A DNA stretch of 64,000 nt from positions 63,831,016 to 63,895,015 of the forward strand of contig OX352763.1 in NCBI GenBank assembly GCA_947095585.1, in the 5' to 3' direction. This DNA comes from Nephrocerus scutellatus. Its lineage: Eukaryota; Arthropoda; Insecta; Diptera; Pipunculidae. The notes under the pieces are model-generated. The model did not search any database, was not told the origin of the DNA, and saw only the letters and a program-made list of their open reading frames with translations. Positions 9,131-20,573 of the stretch are shown in pieces (the first letter of the stretch is position 1; each line of letters opens with the position of its first letter). A program made the translations under genes and the position numbers.

Positions 9131-10025
9131 AGGCAACTAGCGGGATTTGTACTGAAGAACAATTGAAGCAAGATATGGCAATGTTTTGGAAAAAAGAAGA
9201 AGTTCCACAATCAAAAGAAAGGAGTCGCACAGCTGAAGAGAGAAGGTGCGAAACCCATTTTACTGAAAACACCAAAAGGAATAGCAGTGGGCGAATTTTT
9301 TGTCAGACTCCATTCAAAGGAGATCCAAGCGAGCTAGGAGAGTCAAGAGGGATTGCGCTACAGCGCTGCCTGGCACTCGAGAGAAAATTAGCAAGACAAG
9401 ATGACCTCAAACAGCAATATCACCAGTTCATAAATGAATATAGAAATCTTGATGCAGATGCAGGGACCACACTATTTTCTTCCTCATCACAGCATACTTG
9501 ATGCCTCATCAAAAACAACATCCAATATATCGCTCAACGATCTCCTATTAACTGGTCCATCTATTCAAGATGAATTAATCTCAATCCCACTTCGCTTTCG
9601 CATACCCATATATGTTTTCACGGCTTATATCGAAAAGATGTATCAGCAAAATACTTATTCACGAGGCTTACAAACGCTTCCAGCTAATTCCTTGGAGGTA
9701 CACCCATACCGAAGACATACAGACCTATCAACTAGGAACAGTTACGTACGGGATTACATCCGCGCCCTATATAGCCACAAGATGTCTAAAAAAATTAGCA
9801 ATTGACGAATCCAAGTGTAATCCGTTGGGTGCAGAAATATTAAAAAGGGACTTCTACGTTGACGACGTAATGACAGGTTCAGTTAGCCTGAGTACAGCAT
9901 TGGAAATGCAAGACCAAGCAGATAAGCTGCTTCGTAAATCTGGCTTCACCCTGCGAAAGTGGTGTTCAAATCATGTATTAAAAATATTTTCACAGTCCGA
10001 CTACTATGTGCCAAGTCAAATGTAG
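9131..10025 (+). pseudogene. BEL reverse transcriptase
   Basis: RT copies element RNA into cDNA. The N-terminal portion is open at 9163-9501 (MFWKKEEVPQSK, CETHFTEN, GESRGIALQRCLALERKLAR). It changes frame near 9460 into HHSILDASSKTTSNISLNDL, and again near 9620 into the palm (RFQLIPWRYT, ITSAPYIATRCL). The catalytic box is FYVDDVMTGS with YVDD at 9855-9866, so the two aspartates are kept. The thumb (ADKLLRKSGFTLRKWCSN) follows. Frameshifts make it defective. Confidence 0.8.
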
Positions 10026-10399
10026 CTCCAATAAAAAAAACTCACTACAACTCGGCTGGCTGCGCAGCAACACTCGCAGCAGAATTGGTGAATCGCATCA
10101 AAAAGGACCTGGGATTCAAAGCATGTTCAACCTATATGTGGACAGACTCGGAAATAGTATTGCCATGGATTAATTCATCGTCGTCATCCTTCCAAACCTT
10201 CGTCGCTAATCGCGTAGCAAAGATCCAGGAGCTCTCATCAGCACCACAATGGCAACACGTACGATCCAGAGACAACCCGGCCGACATACCTTCGCGTGGA
10301 GTCCCGGCAGAGAAGTTGGCATCATGCAATCTGTGGTTTTATGGACCTCTATACTTACACGGATTGGAATCTGCATGGCCCCCTCCATACACGACTTAA
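10026..10399 (+). pseudogene. BEL RNase H
   Basis: This is an open stretch in the frame of 9959-10399 with the BEL RNase H signature. TDSEIVLPWIN carries a catalytic Asp, and VANRVAKIQELS, WQHVRSRDNPADIPSRG and LWFYGPLYLHG follow. The upstream part of the domain is deleted: the frame jumps from the RT thumb to AELVNRIKKDLGF. It ends at a stop at 10397-10399. Confidence 0.75.
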
Positions 10400-10956
10400 G
10401 GTGAATGCGACGTCGAAAAAAGAATCACAAAATATGTGTTAGCAGCTATAGCCGAGCCCTACGATATAATTCACAATGTTGATCATCAGAAAAACTTCAA
10501 CGCATTTACGCAAACGTACTCCGATTTATTAGTTAATAGAAGGCCACGAAGAACAAGGAACCAAAGGGAGATACGGGTACCTTGAAGCCGATGGAAATCC
10601 ATAAATCCTTAATATGCATTATAAAGATTATGCAGGAAGAGGAGTTCGAGAAGGAGTTAAGACACCTACAATAACTCGCAGAGACCCCAAAGGACAGTCC
10701 AATCGTAAGCTTATCTCCATTTATTGACGATAGAGGTAGGTAGGAGGTCGTCTGGAAGCCTCATCACTACCTTACGAAACAAAACATCCGCTACTAGTTA
10801 CTTATTCACACCCGTTCACGAAGTTACTGATGACATCACTTCCTCGCAAGAATCTACATTGTGTTCCACAAGTTCTGATAGCTATCACTAGGCAGAAATT
10901 CTGGCCCATCAAGGGCAAAACATTAACGCGATCAATCGTACAGAATTGCCTCAGGT
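10400..10956 (+). pseudogene. BEL pol linker and integrase zinc domain, decayed
   Basis: No long ORF. Translation in mixed frames gives HPLLVTYSHPFTKLLM-like and QKFWPIKGKTLTRSIVQNCL with CxxC (TGCCTCAGGTGTGC, about 10947-10960). This is the BEL integrase N-terminal zinc region. Several single-base indels separate the blocks. Confidence 0.6.
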
Positions 10957-12480
10957 GTGCAAGGGCAAATCAAAATTGCTCACGCAAATAATGAGAAATC
11001 TTCCTGCGCACAGAGTCCAGCGGGGGTCGATTTTTTCGGACCATTCAGGACTAATTTGAAGGTGAGGAGAAAGAATCCTCAAAAAATATACATTGCAGTT
11101 TTCTGCTGCTTCGCATCAAAGGCAGTTCATCTAGAACTTTTCACGGACCTCTCGACCATGGGATTCATAGCGGCTATAAAACGATTCATCGGAAGGCGAG
11201 GTAACTGCCGTCACTTGTATTGTGACAAAGCAACCAACTTTGTCCGCGCCAAGAATCAATTGCAAGTGTTGATCGAAATTATTCACACTGACAAAGCAAG
11301 AACGAAGATACACCACGCATTCATAGCAAGAGGAATTGAATTTCATTTCATTCCTCCTAGAGCACCCTATTTCGGAGGCCTTTGGGAAGCAGCGGTAAAG
11401 TCGGCAAAACATTTCTTACAACGCAGAATGGAACATGCATCATTGACCTATGAAGATCTAGAAACACTGGTGATTCAAATTAAAGCCATCATGAATTCAA
11501 GACCGCTCACTCCGATGTCAGCTGATCCGAACGATTTGATGGCACTAACACCAGGACATTTTATTATAGGAGAGCCATTAACAAACTCCATTGATCCAGC
11601 AGCTGGACCTTCCAGAGCTTATCTCCCAGTAAGATGGAAGTTCATTTCAGATATTAAAAAAGGCATTTGGAAAAGATGGCAGAATGAATACCTACATGAG
11701 CTTCAACAACGACACAAGTGGCAACACAAATGCAATAATATACTTCCAGGGTTTTTGGTCATTATTAAAAAAGACAACTGTCCAGTCATAAAACGGCCAC
11801 TGGAGAGAGTACTTCAGACCTTTCCCGGAGAAGACGGAGTAGTGGGCGTTGCAGAAATTCAAACAGCAAACAGCATCTTCCGAAGGCCAATTCACAGGTT
11901 GTCACCTCTACCTGTTCATATTCAAGATTTGGGATCTCAAGCCGACTTGAAAACTCCACCAGTTCCTCCAAAGTTTATACCATGTGAAGAGCCAAATTCA
12001 AGCTCTCCGTACATCGGTAACCATCCTGAACAGTTTCCTCAAGCAGAAGAACCTAGGAAGAATCAAAAAACAATTTTAAAATCTCGACATCGAAATAAGG
12101 GAAATAATGGATCAAGTAAGGCCCATTTACCAGCATCTCTTCATCTTCCAACGACATTTGAAAACGCAGCACGGCTCTACAAATTAATGATGGTAGAAGG
12201 AAGAATCATCTCAAACACTATTATATTTAGACTAAAGCAACCATTGCTGTCATCTGAAGAATATGAACTTTATCGAGTCATTCCCGTACCCGTGCTTGTC
12301 AACACTTCATTCGTAGCAATTAAACATTCCATCGACTACATAATGATAAGCTTACATCGAGTCCAATACTATCCACTAATGGAAAATGAGTTGCATATGC
12401 ATTTCGATCACGGAAGGCGAGACCATGTGCGAGCCAAAACATCCAATTCATCAAAAGGTGTCAAAAGTCAACAAGTGTGA
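10957..12480 (+). pseudogene. BEL integrase core fused to env-like N-terminal part
   Basis: This is the longest BEL frame, 507 codons; its first Met is internal and not a true start. The integrase core shows the three acidic residues: Asp at 11029-11031 (GVDFFGPF), Asp at 11224-11226 (YCDKATNF) and Glu at 11386-11388 (FGGLWEAAVKSAK). The C-terminal domain has LTPGHFIIGEPL, LPVRWKFISDIKKGIWKRW and the final RRPIHRLSPLP. From about 11970 a Pro/Ser-rich linker leads into an env-like stretch (ARLYKLMMVEGRIISNTI, SEEYELYRVIPVPVLVN, IKHSIDYIMISLHR). The join looks like a deletion that removed the pol stop and the env start. Confidence 0.8.
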
Positions 12481-12615
12481 ATTCGACCTTTTGAACCAAA
12501 TTCTCGACAACTCATCATGTCAGTTTATCAATTTTGTAAACAACCATTACTGGGTCCAGATCCGAAATTCAAATCTGTGGATATTTTCCCTACGAAACAA
12601 AATCGTGTAAAGTAA
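12387..12615 (+). pseudogene. BEL env-like segment before the gypsy insertion
   Basis: After a frame change near 12475 the env-like reading continues with CEFDLLNQILDNSSCQF and NNHYWVQIRNSNLWIF, then a stop near 12610. Cys-rich ectodomain-like sequence of this kind is found in BEL elements that carry an env-like gene. It is cut by the nested gypsy and resumes at 17939. Confidence 0.6.
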
Positions 12616-12682
12616 TAGGCACACCGACGCCTGAGAGCAAGAAATAAAGAGACGAGATATTTATGAACAGGATGGCAGCGTT

Positions 12683-12897
12683 AGGCGCTTTTTTTTATTA
12701 GATTACTTTTATTAGATAATTCAATTCAACCGATTATTTAAAGAACAATTTAATTATATATCACACGATTCCGCGAAGACTGTCCCCTCACAGGATATAT
12801 TACGCTCTTCTTTTATCAATTGCAGCTGTCACTCCTTGAACTCTCTCCCGCGGTACCAACTATGTATTCTACTTCTGCTGCGGTGCCAACTACGCAT
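12683..12897 (-). repeat. 3' LTR of nested gypsy
   Basis: About 215 bp matching 17727-17938. The block from CAATTCAACCGATTATTTAA to GTGCCAACTACGCATT is shared with few changes. The outer bases differ, so the exact ends are uncertain. A preceding GCGTTAGGCGC is also found before the right LTR. Confidence 0.7.
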
Positions 12898-14334
12898 TTT
12901 TCAGTCGCTTATCCTGACCAGAACTCGTCCCGAGGTCGTCTTCTTCTGCCGAGCCACTGTCCTCGGAACAAGTGTCCTCCAAGACGTCGTATTCGCCCCA
13001 CGGTTTGAGCTTGTCGGATGCGAAGAGGGAACTGAATTTCCGTTGGTTATGCCATTGCCCTGGGATGTCCTCCACTACGTATCGGTCATGAGGCAACCCT
13101 TCGATACATAATACGGTCCTCGAAACCTAGACTTCAGCTTGCGGCTTTCTCCCGTCGACTGCGGGTCTCTTTCCACCAACACTAAGTTACCTGGCGCCTC
13201 AGCACCTCAAGTCGCACTTCTTCCATGTCCTCCAGTGGTTCTCCATCCGATGATTGAAGGGCGAGCAGGAGCTTGTTTCCTAAGATGTCCCGGGGAACGA
13301 AATTAAACAGGAGCTCGTGTAGGCAACGTCTGGTTGTGGCATTCGACATCGTGTTCAGACCCCACTGTACTCATCGTAAATGGGATGTCCAGTCGGTCGA
13401 TGGCTTTTCTGCTGTCATACTTAGTAAAATAATCCACAATTGCCAGAATATAGCAGGTTCCCCCCTTACCGCGAGGAAGCGGACCAAGGTGATCAATGTG
13501 AATGGTGTTAAACGGGACCGGTTCGCGTTTCAGCGGATGTAGTTTGCCTTCCGCGGCCCCTCCTCTCTTTTTACCATAGGCGCACCAAACGCATGCTTTT
13601 ACGTATGATTTTACGTATTTACCCATCTGTGGGAACCAGAAATATTGGCGAACCCGCTCTGCGGTTTTTGCTTCGGCAAAATGCCCGACGTCGTCGTGTG
13701 CTCCCTTAAGAACTCTCCACCGTATTCGCGTGGGGACTACAAGTTTATATTGTCCACCCACCAGTCGAAACAGTCTTTCTCCCTTCAGGCAGTAATTCTT
13801 TGCGAGCGCTGATCGGGCTCCGGAATGGATGGTTTCCGCGATGCTGCCCAGCGTCTCGTCTTGTCGTTGGAGGGCGGCTATCCAGTCGTGGTCGGTGTCG
13901 ATGTCGGGAGAAGGGCCGGATATGTGGAACACCCCAAACGAAGCTTCCTCCGTACTGATCGCCGCATCTACTGGCGCTCTACTGAGCGCGTCTACGTGGC
14001 AAGCCCCCTTTCCCGGTTGGTGCCTGGTCGTAAATGTGAACTCTTGTAACCGTAGCCACCAGCGTGCAACCCTGTGTATCAGCTTAGCTTTGTTTGTGGT
14101 GGCGACGGCGGCTTCGCAGTCCGTAACTACGGTGAACTCCTTTTCCAGGAGGAAAACTCGGAAACGCTCCAAGCTGGCCACTATCGTACGAATGATATTT
14201 AGCTTCGGCCTCTGTCGTCCGTTGGCTAAAATAGGAAACTGGTAGCCTCTTGGCATTTCCGTTTTGTTGGAAAAGGACCCCTGCCAGCCCATCTGCGCTA
14301 GCGTCAGTGTGTACCTCATGCCTTGCGGTGACAT
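12890..14334 (-). pseudogene. Nested gypsy RNase H and integrase
   Basis: The main frame (14334 down to 13303) starts inside RNase H (VVTDCEAAV, HQPGKGACHVDALSRAPV). It continues into the integrase zinc finger (LKGAHDDVGHF with His pair, CVWCAYGKKR with Cys pair) and the first part of the core (IHIDHLGPLPRGKGG with the first catalytic Asp). After AIVDYFTKY it is broken. The second Asp and the Glu are not visible between about 13430 and 13300, so part of the core is deleted. A second frame (13096 down to 12890) holds the C-terminal domain (RYVVEDIPGQWHNQRKFSSL) and an acidic tail. Confidence 0.75.
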
Positions 14335-15193
14335 CGTACTATGCTAGGAGAGGAACTTCCGTCAACTTTGTTTTAAGCGTTTTGAAAGCGGTCCGTTGTT
14401 GGTCAGTCCATGTGAATGGGACGTCGGCTTGGCTATGACGGAGTACTTTTCTACGAATTTACGGAAGTAGCCACTGAGGCCCAGGAACTGTCTAACCTCA
14501 TGAACGTTTGTTGTGGTTTTAAAGGACCTAACCGCGTCTGTTTTTCGGTGACCTGTATCTACTCGGCCCCCTGATATTTGATGCCCCAGGAAGTCGATAC
14601 TCGTTTTCAAGAATTTACATTTTCTTAGGTTTGGGGTCATTCCGATGTCTGTCAGTTTCGTGAGGACCCGCTAACTCTTCTCCAAGCCTTCCTCGATAGA
14701 CCAACTAGGAATGATGCCATCCTCCAGATACACGATCGCGTCTCCCCGTTCCAGTTGGCTAACTAGCTGGTTCATAACGTGTTGGAAAACGGCCGGTGCA
14801 TTCACCAGTCCAAAAGGTAACCGGTTGAACTCGTACAATCCCTCCGCAGTGCTAATCGCTGTGTATGCCTTTGACTCTTTGACTTTGACTTTGGCGATCG
14901 GAATTTGGTGATAGCCAGAGTTGACGTCGAGTGCGGTAAAGAAGCGATTGCTCTCCAAAGAGCTCAACACCTCCTCCACAACAGGCATTGGGAATTGTTG
15001 GCGAACGGTTATACTGTTCAAAGCACGGTAGTCTATGCAGAATCTGTCGCCCCCGTCTTTCTTTTTGGTCAACACTACAGGGGAAGAAAAATTGGAAGTG
15101 GACTTGCGTATTATGTCCATCTTCAGCAGTTGCTTTACCTGCATGTTGATCACCTCCCTTTTTGCAAAAGGAACTCAATGGGGTACTAGGCAA
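14335..15193 (-). pseudogene. Nested gypsy reverse transcriptase with altered active site
   Basis: The frame 15153-14671 carries the fingers and palm (SSPVVLTKKKDGGDRFCIDY, FFTALDVNSGYHQIP, YEFNRLPFGLVNAP). The catalytic box reads VYLEDGI where the usual gypsy form is YxDD, so the first of the paired aspartates is Glu. This is expected to cripple polymerisation. After a break the frame 14640-14362 gives the thumb and connection (CKFLKTSIDFLGHQIS, VRQFLGLSGYFRKFV). It is defective. Confidence 0.75.
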
Positions 15194-15499
15194 ACCGGCT
15201 GCTTGGTAGTAACGTCCAATTGAAACTCATAGCTATTGCAACACCCAAGCTCGGATTCGTCGCACGCGAAACACCCATGAAACTCGTTTAACGTGCTGAG
15301 TAAGTTTTGGCGATCAATTTCGATACCATCTTAATTTACATCCAATAGATTCAGTTTACTTTGCGTCTTACCGGTGAGGATTTTCTTCTCGCTCTCGTTT
15401 GTTTGGGTGGTGATGCTAAGGCTGTCGTATGTCGCCGTCACGATTACCCAGGGTTTGTCTAACAAACTGTTTCCGATCATTACCGGGTATTGTTGGGCT

Positions 15500-15922
15500 T
15501 CATTTGGGGCAACTAATAGTTCGCACCGTGTCTAGTCTTGCGTTTAGTGCGTCTATTTCCCGTATAGTGACGCAATCGCTACCTTGGTCAATCAAGGCTT
15601 TAAGGGACTTTCCGTTAATGAAGGCAACTTTATCGAATTTCGACCCACCCGACCGCACTAGGTTCACCTGCCGCCGTGGATTCGGTACGTGTTGGCGATT
15701 GTCTCGTTCACGACCCGCGCATTGCTGACGAGTGTGCCCTACTTGATGACACTTGAAGCATCGTACCTCATGGAACTTGGGTCCGGTTTCGATTACCGGT
15801 TCCAGGGACTGGTTCCTTGAGCATAACCTGTTACTGGGCTCCCTAAGACTGAGCACCCAACGAACAAGGTCAATTACCCCCCCAACCGATCGAACACAAC
15901 CCAACACGAGCGACTGCCTCAT
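15500..15922 (-). pseudogene. Nested gypsy nucleocapsid knuckle and protease
   Basis: 140 codons without a credible start. A CCHC knuckle CFKCHQVGHTRQQC binds RNA. Downstream, KALIDQGSDCVTIRE sits where the aspartic protease site is expected. Most families have D[TS]G, so Gln in place of Thr is either a family trait or a disabling change. The segment 15194-15499 between protease and RT shows no clear frame. Confidence 0.65.
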
Positions 15923-15949
15923 CTCACTGTCATTTATGTTGGATATAAC

Positions 15950-16750
15950 TTATTTCAGGACTGCACTTTCACTGACGTTCCCCTTCTCCCAGATTGCTTT
16001 AATAGTCATAACGTATTCGACGTGGTCCTCATACGGTTTTCGGACCCTACTATCGAGACGTCGGTGCACATCGGCGGGGTTAACCGTGTTGGGAAAATAC
16101 GAAAGAAAATCCCGTTTTAAGTCAAACCACGACACTAACTCCGCGCCGTCTGCCAAAATTTTCGCGGCACCCTTTAACTTTGTGGTGGCCGCCATGAGTA
16201 CAAGTCCATCGTCAAGCTGGTAAGTTTCCATCAAGCGGTTAATTTTCGCCAGCCACTTCTCCGACGACGCCCCCACTTGATCTCATGGTTCAAACTGAGG
16301 AATCATTTCCCCGACGTCCCGCACGCTAAACACACTACGCCCGATTGCTGTTCCCGAAGTGCTTTGCTGCAACAACTGGTTTTCGCGGACCAGCAAATCG
16401 CGTTCCCAACGGACGAGTTCAAGTTCGCGTTGGAGGAGACCGTTACCCGACGGCATCGGCACCGTTTCGTTTGTAGTCTTGGTACTCGGAGTTGATTTGA
16501 CGCCAGGTACCGAGCCTGCCGTTATCGCGGGACTTTCCCGCATGGTCGCACCATTGAGTCTTTCCTAGAGCTCTTCCTTGCGACCCGTTGTCTCCAGCTG
16601 GTACTGCTCGAGCCTATCTTTGAGGCCCGCAACGGTAATTTCGTCTATTAGTGGCAGTATTAGTGTGGGCCTAGTCGGCATTATTCCGAACCGGGTTGCT
16701 AATTGGTCAACCCCCAAAATCGACGTTCCACACCGACGACTAACAGAGTC
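15950..16750 (-). pseudogene. Nested gypsy gag
   Basis: Two adjacent frames. 16276-15950 reads KWLAKINRLMETYQLDDGLV, AAKILADG and FDLKRDFLSYFP, a gag capsid core of the retrotransposon type. 16543-16283 is an N-terminal segment with ELELVRWERDLLVRENQLLQ, likely a coiled coil. A stop at about 16274-16276 and frame changes separate them. The sequence upstream to 16750 is gag-like but not readable as one ORF. Confidence 0.65.
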
Positions 16751-17712
16751 CCGTTCCCGAGATGAGCCTGAGCTACGTCCGGTTTTATATCTAATATTAA
16801 TGTGTTTACTGACCGTGGGCTTAAGATATCTTTAACAATTGTATAATATTGAATAAATGCTGTAGCAGTAAGTGGTTTAAAAATAGGTATTTAATAGAAT
16901 TATTTAACGAAACAACTCTATCCAAAAACTAACGCTTTATTTAAAAAAAATCAAGTTGTTTAGCGTAAGGTGGGGTTTATTTTAGAGTATTGGTCCTTCT
17001 AGTTAACGCGCGTTTCAATAAATTCACTTAAATTGCGTGTATTTGGTTCAACGGTAACATAATGGAGTTCCTCCTTGATATAACCACGCCACAGGTACAG
17101 CGGAGGAATATAGAAATATGTTCACAAAAGTAGTAGTAGTAGTAGTTAAGTAGTAGCTCCGTCTCCAAGCACGCGTAGCAGCTACCGGTGTGCTTTATGT
17201 GACGTATGGTTGATGGATGAGGTGTCCGTCCGACTTGTCACTTTCAACAAACAAAAACAAGAAAACCGTTAGCCGAGGAGCCGGCTGTAAAGTGATGAGT
17301 CGGATGTCTCACAATTATGGCAAAAAAACATGGAAATCAAACACTTACGGTTTCAATGATGTGTTGATTTGCTAAAATCGAGAAAAATTGCATGTGAAAT
17401 TATTAGGCGTCCCTTCAACTTAATTTCGTTTGAACAAAATTCATGCCATCCGACACACGAATGCTAACTGACATGCAGCCGCGGCGAAACACCATGGAAC
17501 ACTACCACTTGCTTTGTCCTTTCTACGACGATCAGTTCTATGCACCGGAGGACTCGTGTTTTACACTCTGGATCAAGAATCGTCAACTCAGCAGTTGGTT
17601 TAACAGACCTGGAGCTGCTACAACAACAACAAAAACAACCACTTTTCCTAAGTCAAGAAGTCGATGCACTACAAAATCACGGTTTTCCAGATTTTTTTTT
17701 TCAACACCGAGC
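16751..17712 (-). other. 5' leader of nested gypsy, no clear gene
   Basis: AT-rich DNA between gag and the right LTR. It holds an (AGT)n run at about 17129-17156. A 101-codon plus-strand ORF at 17443-17748 has no recognisable domain and runs into the LTR, so I treat it as chance. Confidence 0.5.
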
Positions 17713-17938
17713 ACCGTAGTTGCGTTAGGCGCCGATTACTTTTATTAGAGAATTCAATTCAACCGGTTATTTAAAGAACAATTTAATTATATATCACACG
17801 ATTCCGAGACGACTGTCCCCTCAGACGATCTATTACGCTCTCCTTTTATCAATTGCAGCTGTCACTCCTCGAACCCTCTCTCTCGCGGTACCAACTACGT
17901 ATTCTACTTCTGCTGCGGTGCCAACTACGCATTCTACA
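17713..17938 (-). repeat. 5' LTR of nested gypsy
   Basis: It matches the left LTR block at 12683-12897 and ends GCATTCTACA at 17938. The following ATCGTTTGCC begins the resumed BEL env-like sequence. The inner end near 17727 is uncertain. Confidence 0.7.
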
Positions 17939-18402
17939 ATCGTTTGCCAAAGGAACGTGTCTCAAATAATTCTGCAATGGTCTGGCATTATAACCATTCC
18001 GGCGGACTGCACCGTTAAACACGATTTAGTTGCCATCCATGGGCACGTCTATTCCAGCTCAGTAAGAAAATGGTTCACGCCGGTGGGGAATCTGTCCAAT
18101 TTCATGAATATCCACAATTTCGAATACCTAGTTCACCATACGATAATTCAGGACAGTCGGACGAAAAGATCCAAGAGTTCATCACACAACAACAACTTAA
18201 TGAATCGCTGCACCAAACATAGGATCATGAGCCTATGCGATTGGATACATCGCTCTCTTCTGCTGCCTGAGGTACAAGATCAGGACTAACATACAACGTC
18301 GTCGACAACAAGCAACGACCAAAACACAACATCCAGCTTCTAGGACCATCTCAAGGGACAACTTTACCGTTCACGTTGAACAATAGTTCAAGGTGCGGAA
18401 AA
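17939..18402 (+). pseudogene. BEL env-like gene, 3' part
   Basis: This is the continuation of the BEL env-like gene after the gypsy insertion. The frame from 17918 reads through QWSGIITIPADCTVKHD, HVYSSSVRKWFTPVGNLSNF and on to a stop at 18287-18289. Env-like proteins of insect LTR elements are type I membrane proteins, but no convincing membrane segment is left here. The gene ends before the LTR at 18403 and is homologous to 5926-6341. Confidence 0.65.
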
Positions 18403-19003
18403 TGTTTATACTTAGATTTTATTTTCATAGATTGTAGTACGAGTGTCACACGCCAATAAACATATGCACATATTTCTTAATGTAACAAAATATTATCTTA
18501 TTACTAAGTTGAATTATCTTTGTAGTTTTTCACTCGACCAGTGCAATGTGCTGACTTTGTACTTTGTAGTATTCTGCATTCTCACGATCAGTACAGTGTT
18601 GTGCAATATGGTGAATTACTTGTAGTATCATATTTTATCATTATATTTTATTATCTGTTCCCAGGTTCAGTGCACACCGCTGACGTGTGCATTCTTGGTT
18701 TCCGAAATTCTAAATTTAGCACTTTTTCATGGGAAACATCCGTTCGAGTTGTCTGGGCTATGCTAGGACTGCACTCAATTTGTTTATGATAAGAAATCGT
18801 AGTATATAAACTCTAAATAAATTGTCATTCAATCAACAAGTTTGTAAGAGTTTAATTTCAATCGCCGTTCGGACTTTCGTTGATTATTTCGCATTCACAG
18901 GGTAACACTAACAAACGTTGCAAGTCTAATTGGTGATACTGGTTTATGTACCATTGTCATCAACTTTCATCAATGCTAGTAGACCCAACAACAACTACAA
19001 ACA
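18403..19003 (+). repeat. BEL/Pao 3' LTR
   Basis: 601 bp starting TGTTTATACT and ending ACAACTACAAACA. It aligns with 6342-6979 throughout and is shorter because of several indels. Sequence after 19003 is a gypsy gag fragment with no BEL similarity. Confidence 0.85.
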
Positions 19004-19429
19004 TTTGTTTGCTATTTCGCCTGGACCAGAAACTAGTAAAGTTTTATTATTTAATTTCCTTAGTTTGTCTTTTATTTCGTTATAGAAGCCTAATACATTG
19101 TTTTTGAAAGTTACGCCTCTTAACTCATTGTAGAGTTCTTCTGGGCTATGTCTGTCACTAAAGTTATTTTGTTAAACCACTTTAATATGACTCCATGCAA
19201 TGGCTTGAGTATTTATTTCTATTACTTCTCTGGCTCTTTTAATTAATTTACTTTCAATTATGTCGGAAAATAAATATTTGGATAGGTCGTCATATGTTAT
19301 TAGGAGTGGGTGTATTCTGTCTACTAAGACAGAAAAGACTAATAAATTGTCTGGATTTCCGTCAAAATATGGGAGTGAATTTAAATATTTATTTGGATTT
19401 ATTACCACTTTATTTTCATGGGTTGCCAT
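19004..19429 (-). pseudogene. Gypsy-type gag N-terminal fragment
   Basis: The frame from 19429 starts MATHENKVVINPNKYLNSLP and contains YFDGNPDNLLVFSVLVD, then ESKLIKRAREVIEIN. This is the N-terminal core of a 17.6/297-like gag. After a stop at 19172-19174 another frame continues with FSDRHSPEELYNELRGVTF and YNEIKDKLRKLNNKTLL to the edge of the BEL LTR. It is unrelated to the other gypsy families in the window. Confidence 0.65.
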
Positions 19430-20569
19430 TTTTGCTTATAGAATGTATATATTTTCACTTTAGAAAGCACTTTTTTATATCAATTTCAATGTTGTAAATA
19501 TTGTATGTGTATAAATATTAAAAAAAAAAATTATATTTGATTGTATATATTTTCATAAAAATTAATCTTATATTAACATTTTTATTTTTTTGTTGATCCT
19601 GATGATGTTTTATAATTTGTTTTCTTGTTTCCTTGATGATCCTGATAATGTTGTATAATTCGATTTCTGGTTTCTTTGATGATCCTGATGTTGTTGTGTA
19701 ATTTATTTCTGATTTCTTTGATGATCCTGATGATGTTGTATAATTTTTTTCTGGTTTATTTGATAATCATGATGATGTTGTATAATTCGATTTGTGGTTT
19801 CTTTGATGATCTTGATGGTGTATTTATTATTTATTTTGTCTCTTTATTTTCTTGTTAGATAGTGTATTTTTCGATAAGTGGTTTTTTTTTTAAATATTTA
19901 CATAAAATAAAATTATGAAATATTTTTCTTTTAATAAGTCACGTTAAGTATTTTTCATAAAATAGAATTATGGAATACTTTTTTCGTTTTTTACCTTTGT
20001 CAGAACTCGTTGTTTAAGATCTTTCTTAAATTCAATGAAAACCTTTTGTTTTGGTAGTGCACTTTTTAAAACTTTTAAGAAAGTAAGTCTTTATTTGACT
20101 AAGCGCAACCTACCGATTGCACCAATTATATTTTTATTTGGTAGAAATAGATTTTTAAAAATAAAATATATTTACTTGAAAAATGATTTTTACAAAGGTA
20201 ATTATGTATTATTTTTTACAACAACTTATCTTATTTTATTGATCCGGACTGGACTGTATGTAAGTTATGAAACTGATCTTCTTGACTTAACTTGACTACA
20301 CTAAATTTAAATAGTGAACTATACTGAATTTGAACTGTGCTTCACGAATTCTGGATGGAACTGAACTGTACTTGACGAGTGATTTAAATTAACTGGACTG
20401 CTTGTATGATTTTCATACGGCTTATATGTTATTTGTGTGTGCTGTCCAACTTCTGTATTAGCTTTTTGGACGTTGATCGTGTCCTTGAATTTAGGAAGTA
20501 AACATGTTGATTTAGAATGCGTTCATGTTAGAACATGCGCAATTGAACATCTGGCGGACCTTGATCATT
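19430..20569. other. AT-rich gypsy-flank region with minisatellite
   Basis: Mostly AT-rich and non-coding. It probably includes the leader and LTR of the gag fragment to its left. A repeat motif with GTAAACATGTTGAT at about 20500 recurs at 28199 and 28308, beyond the young gypsy insertion, so that insertion split a repeated block. Confidence 0.5.
19592..19815 (+). repeat. Minisatellite of about 41-bp units
   Basis: Roughly five to six imperfect units containing GATGATCCTGATGATGTTG, TATAATT and TTTCTGGTTTCTT. Unit lengths vary by a few bases. The short plus-strand ORF across it is a by-product. Confidence 0.75.
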
Positions 20570-20573
20570 TCCT

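Larger units (their letters stand above)
12683..17938 (-). mobile_element. Nested Ty3/gypsy element (mdg3/micropia-like), decayed
   Basis: It is oriented on the minus strand and inserted in the BEL env-like gene. The outer direct repeats (about 12683-12897 and 17713-17938) are its LTRs. Gag (15950-16750), protease (15500-15922), RT (14362-15193), RNase H and integrase (12890-14334) lie between them in gypsy order. The integrase and RT sequences look closest to mdg3/blastopia/micropia-type elements, by recollection of those families. All genes carry breaks. Confidence 0.75.
6342..19003 (+). mobile_element. BEL/Pao element with env-like gene, split by a nested gypsy
   Basis: It has two LTRs (6342-6979 and 18403-19003) and, between them, gag, protease, RT, RNase H, integrase and env-like sequences in standard BEL order. 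The env-like gene is interrupted by a minus-strand gypsy element (about 12683-17938) and resumes at 17939. Numerous stops and frameshifts make it inactive. No clean target duplication was found, partly because the left flank is another BEL copy and the right flank is a gypsy gag fragment. Confidence 0.8.

Noticed and set aside
12678..12700. GCGTTAGGCGC before both small LTRs as primer site or target duplication
   Set aside because: It occurs next to both LTRs on the same side, which fits neither a clean primer site nor a normal target duplication; left undecided.
17443..17748. 101-codon plus-strand ORF as a host or accessory gene
   Set aside because: It lies in the leader of a minus-strand gypsy, runs into its LTR, includes simple ACA repeats and has no recognisable domain.
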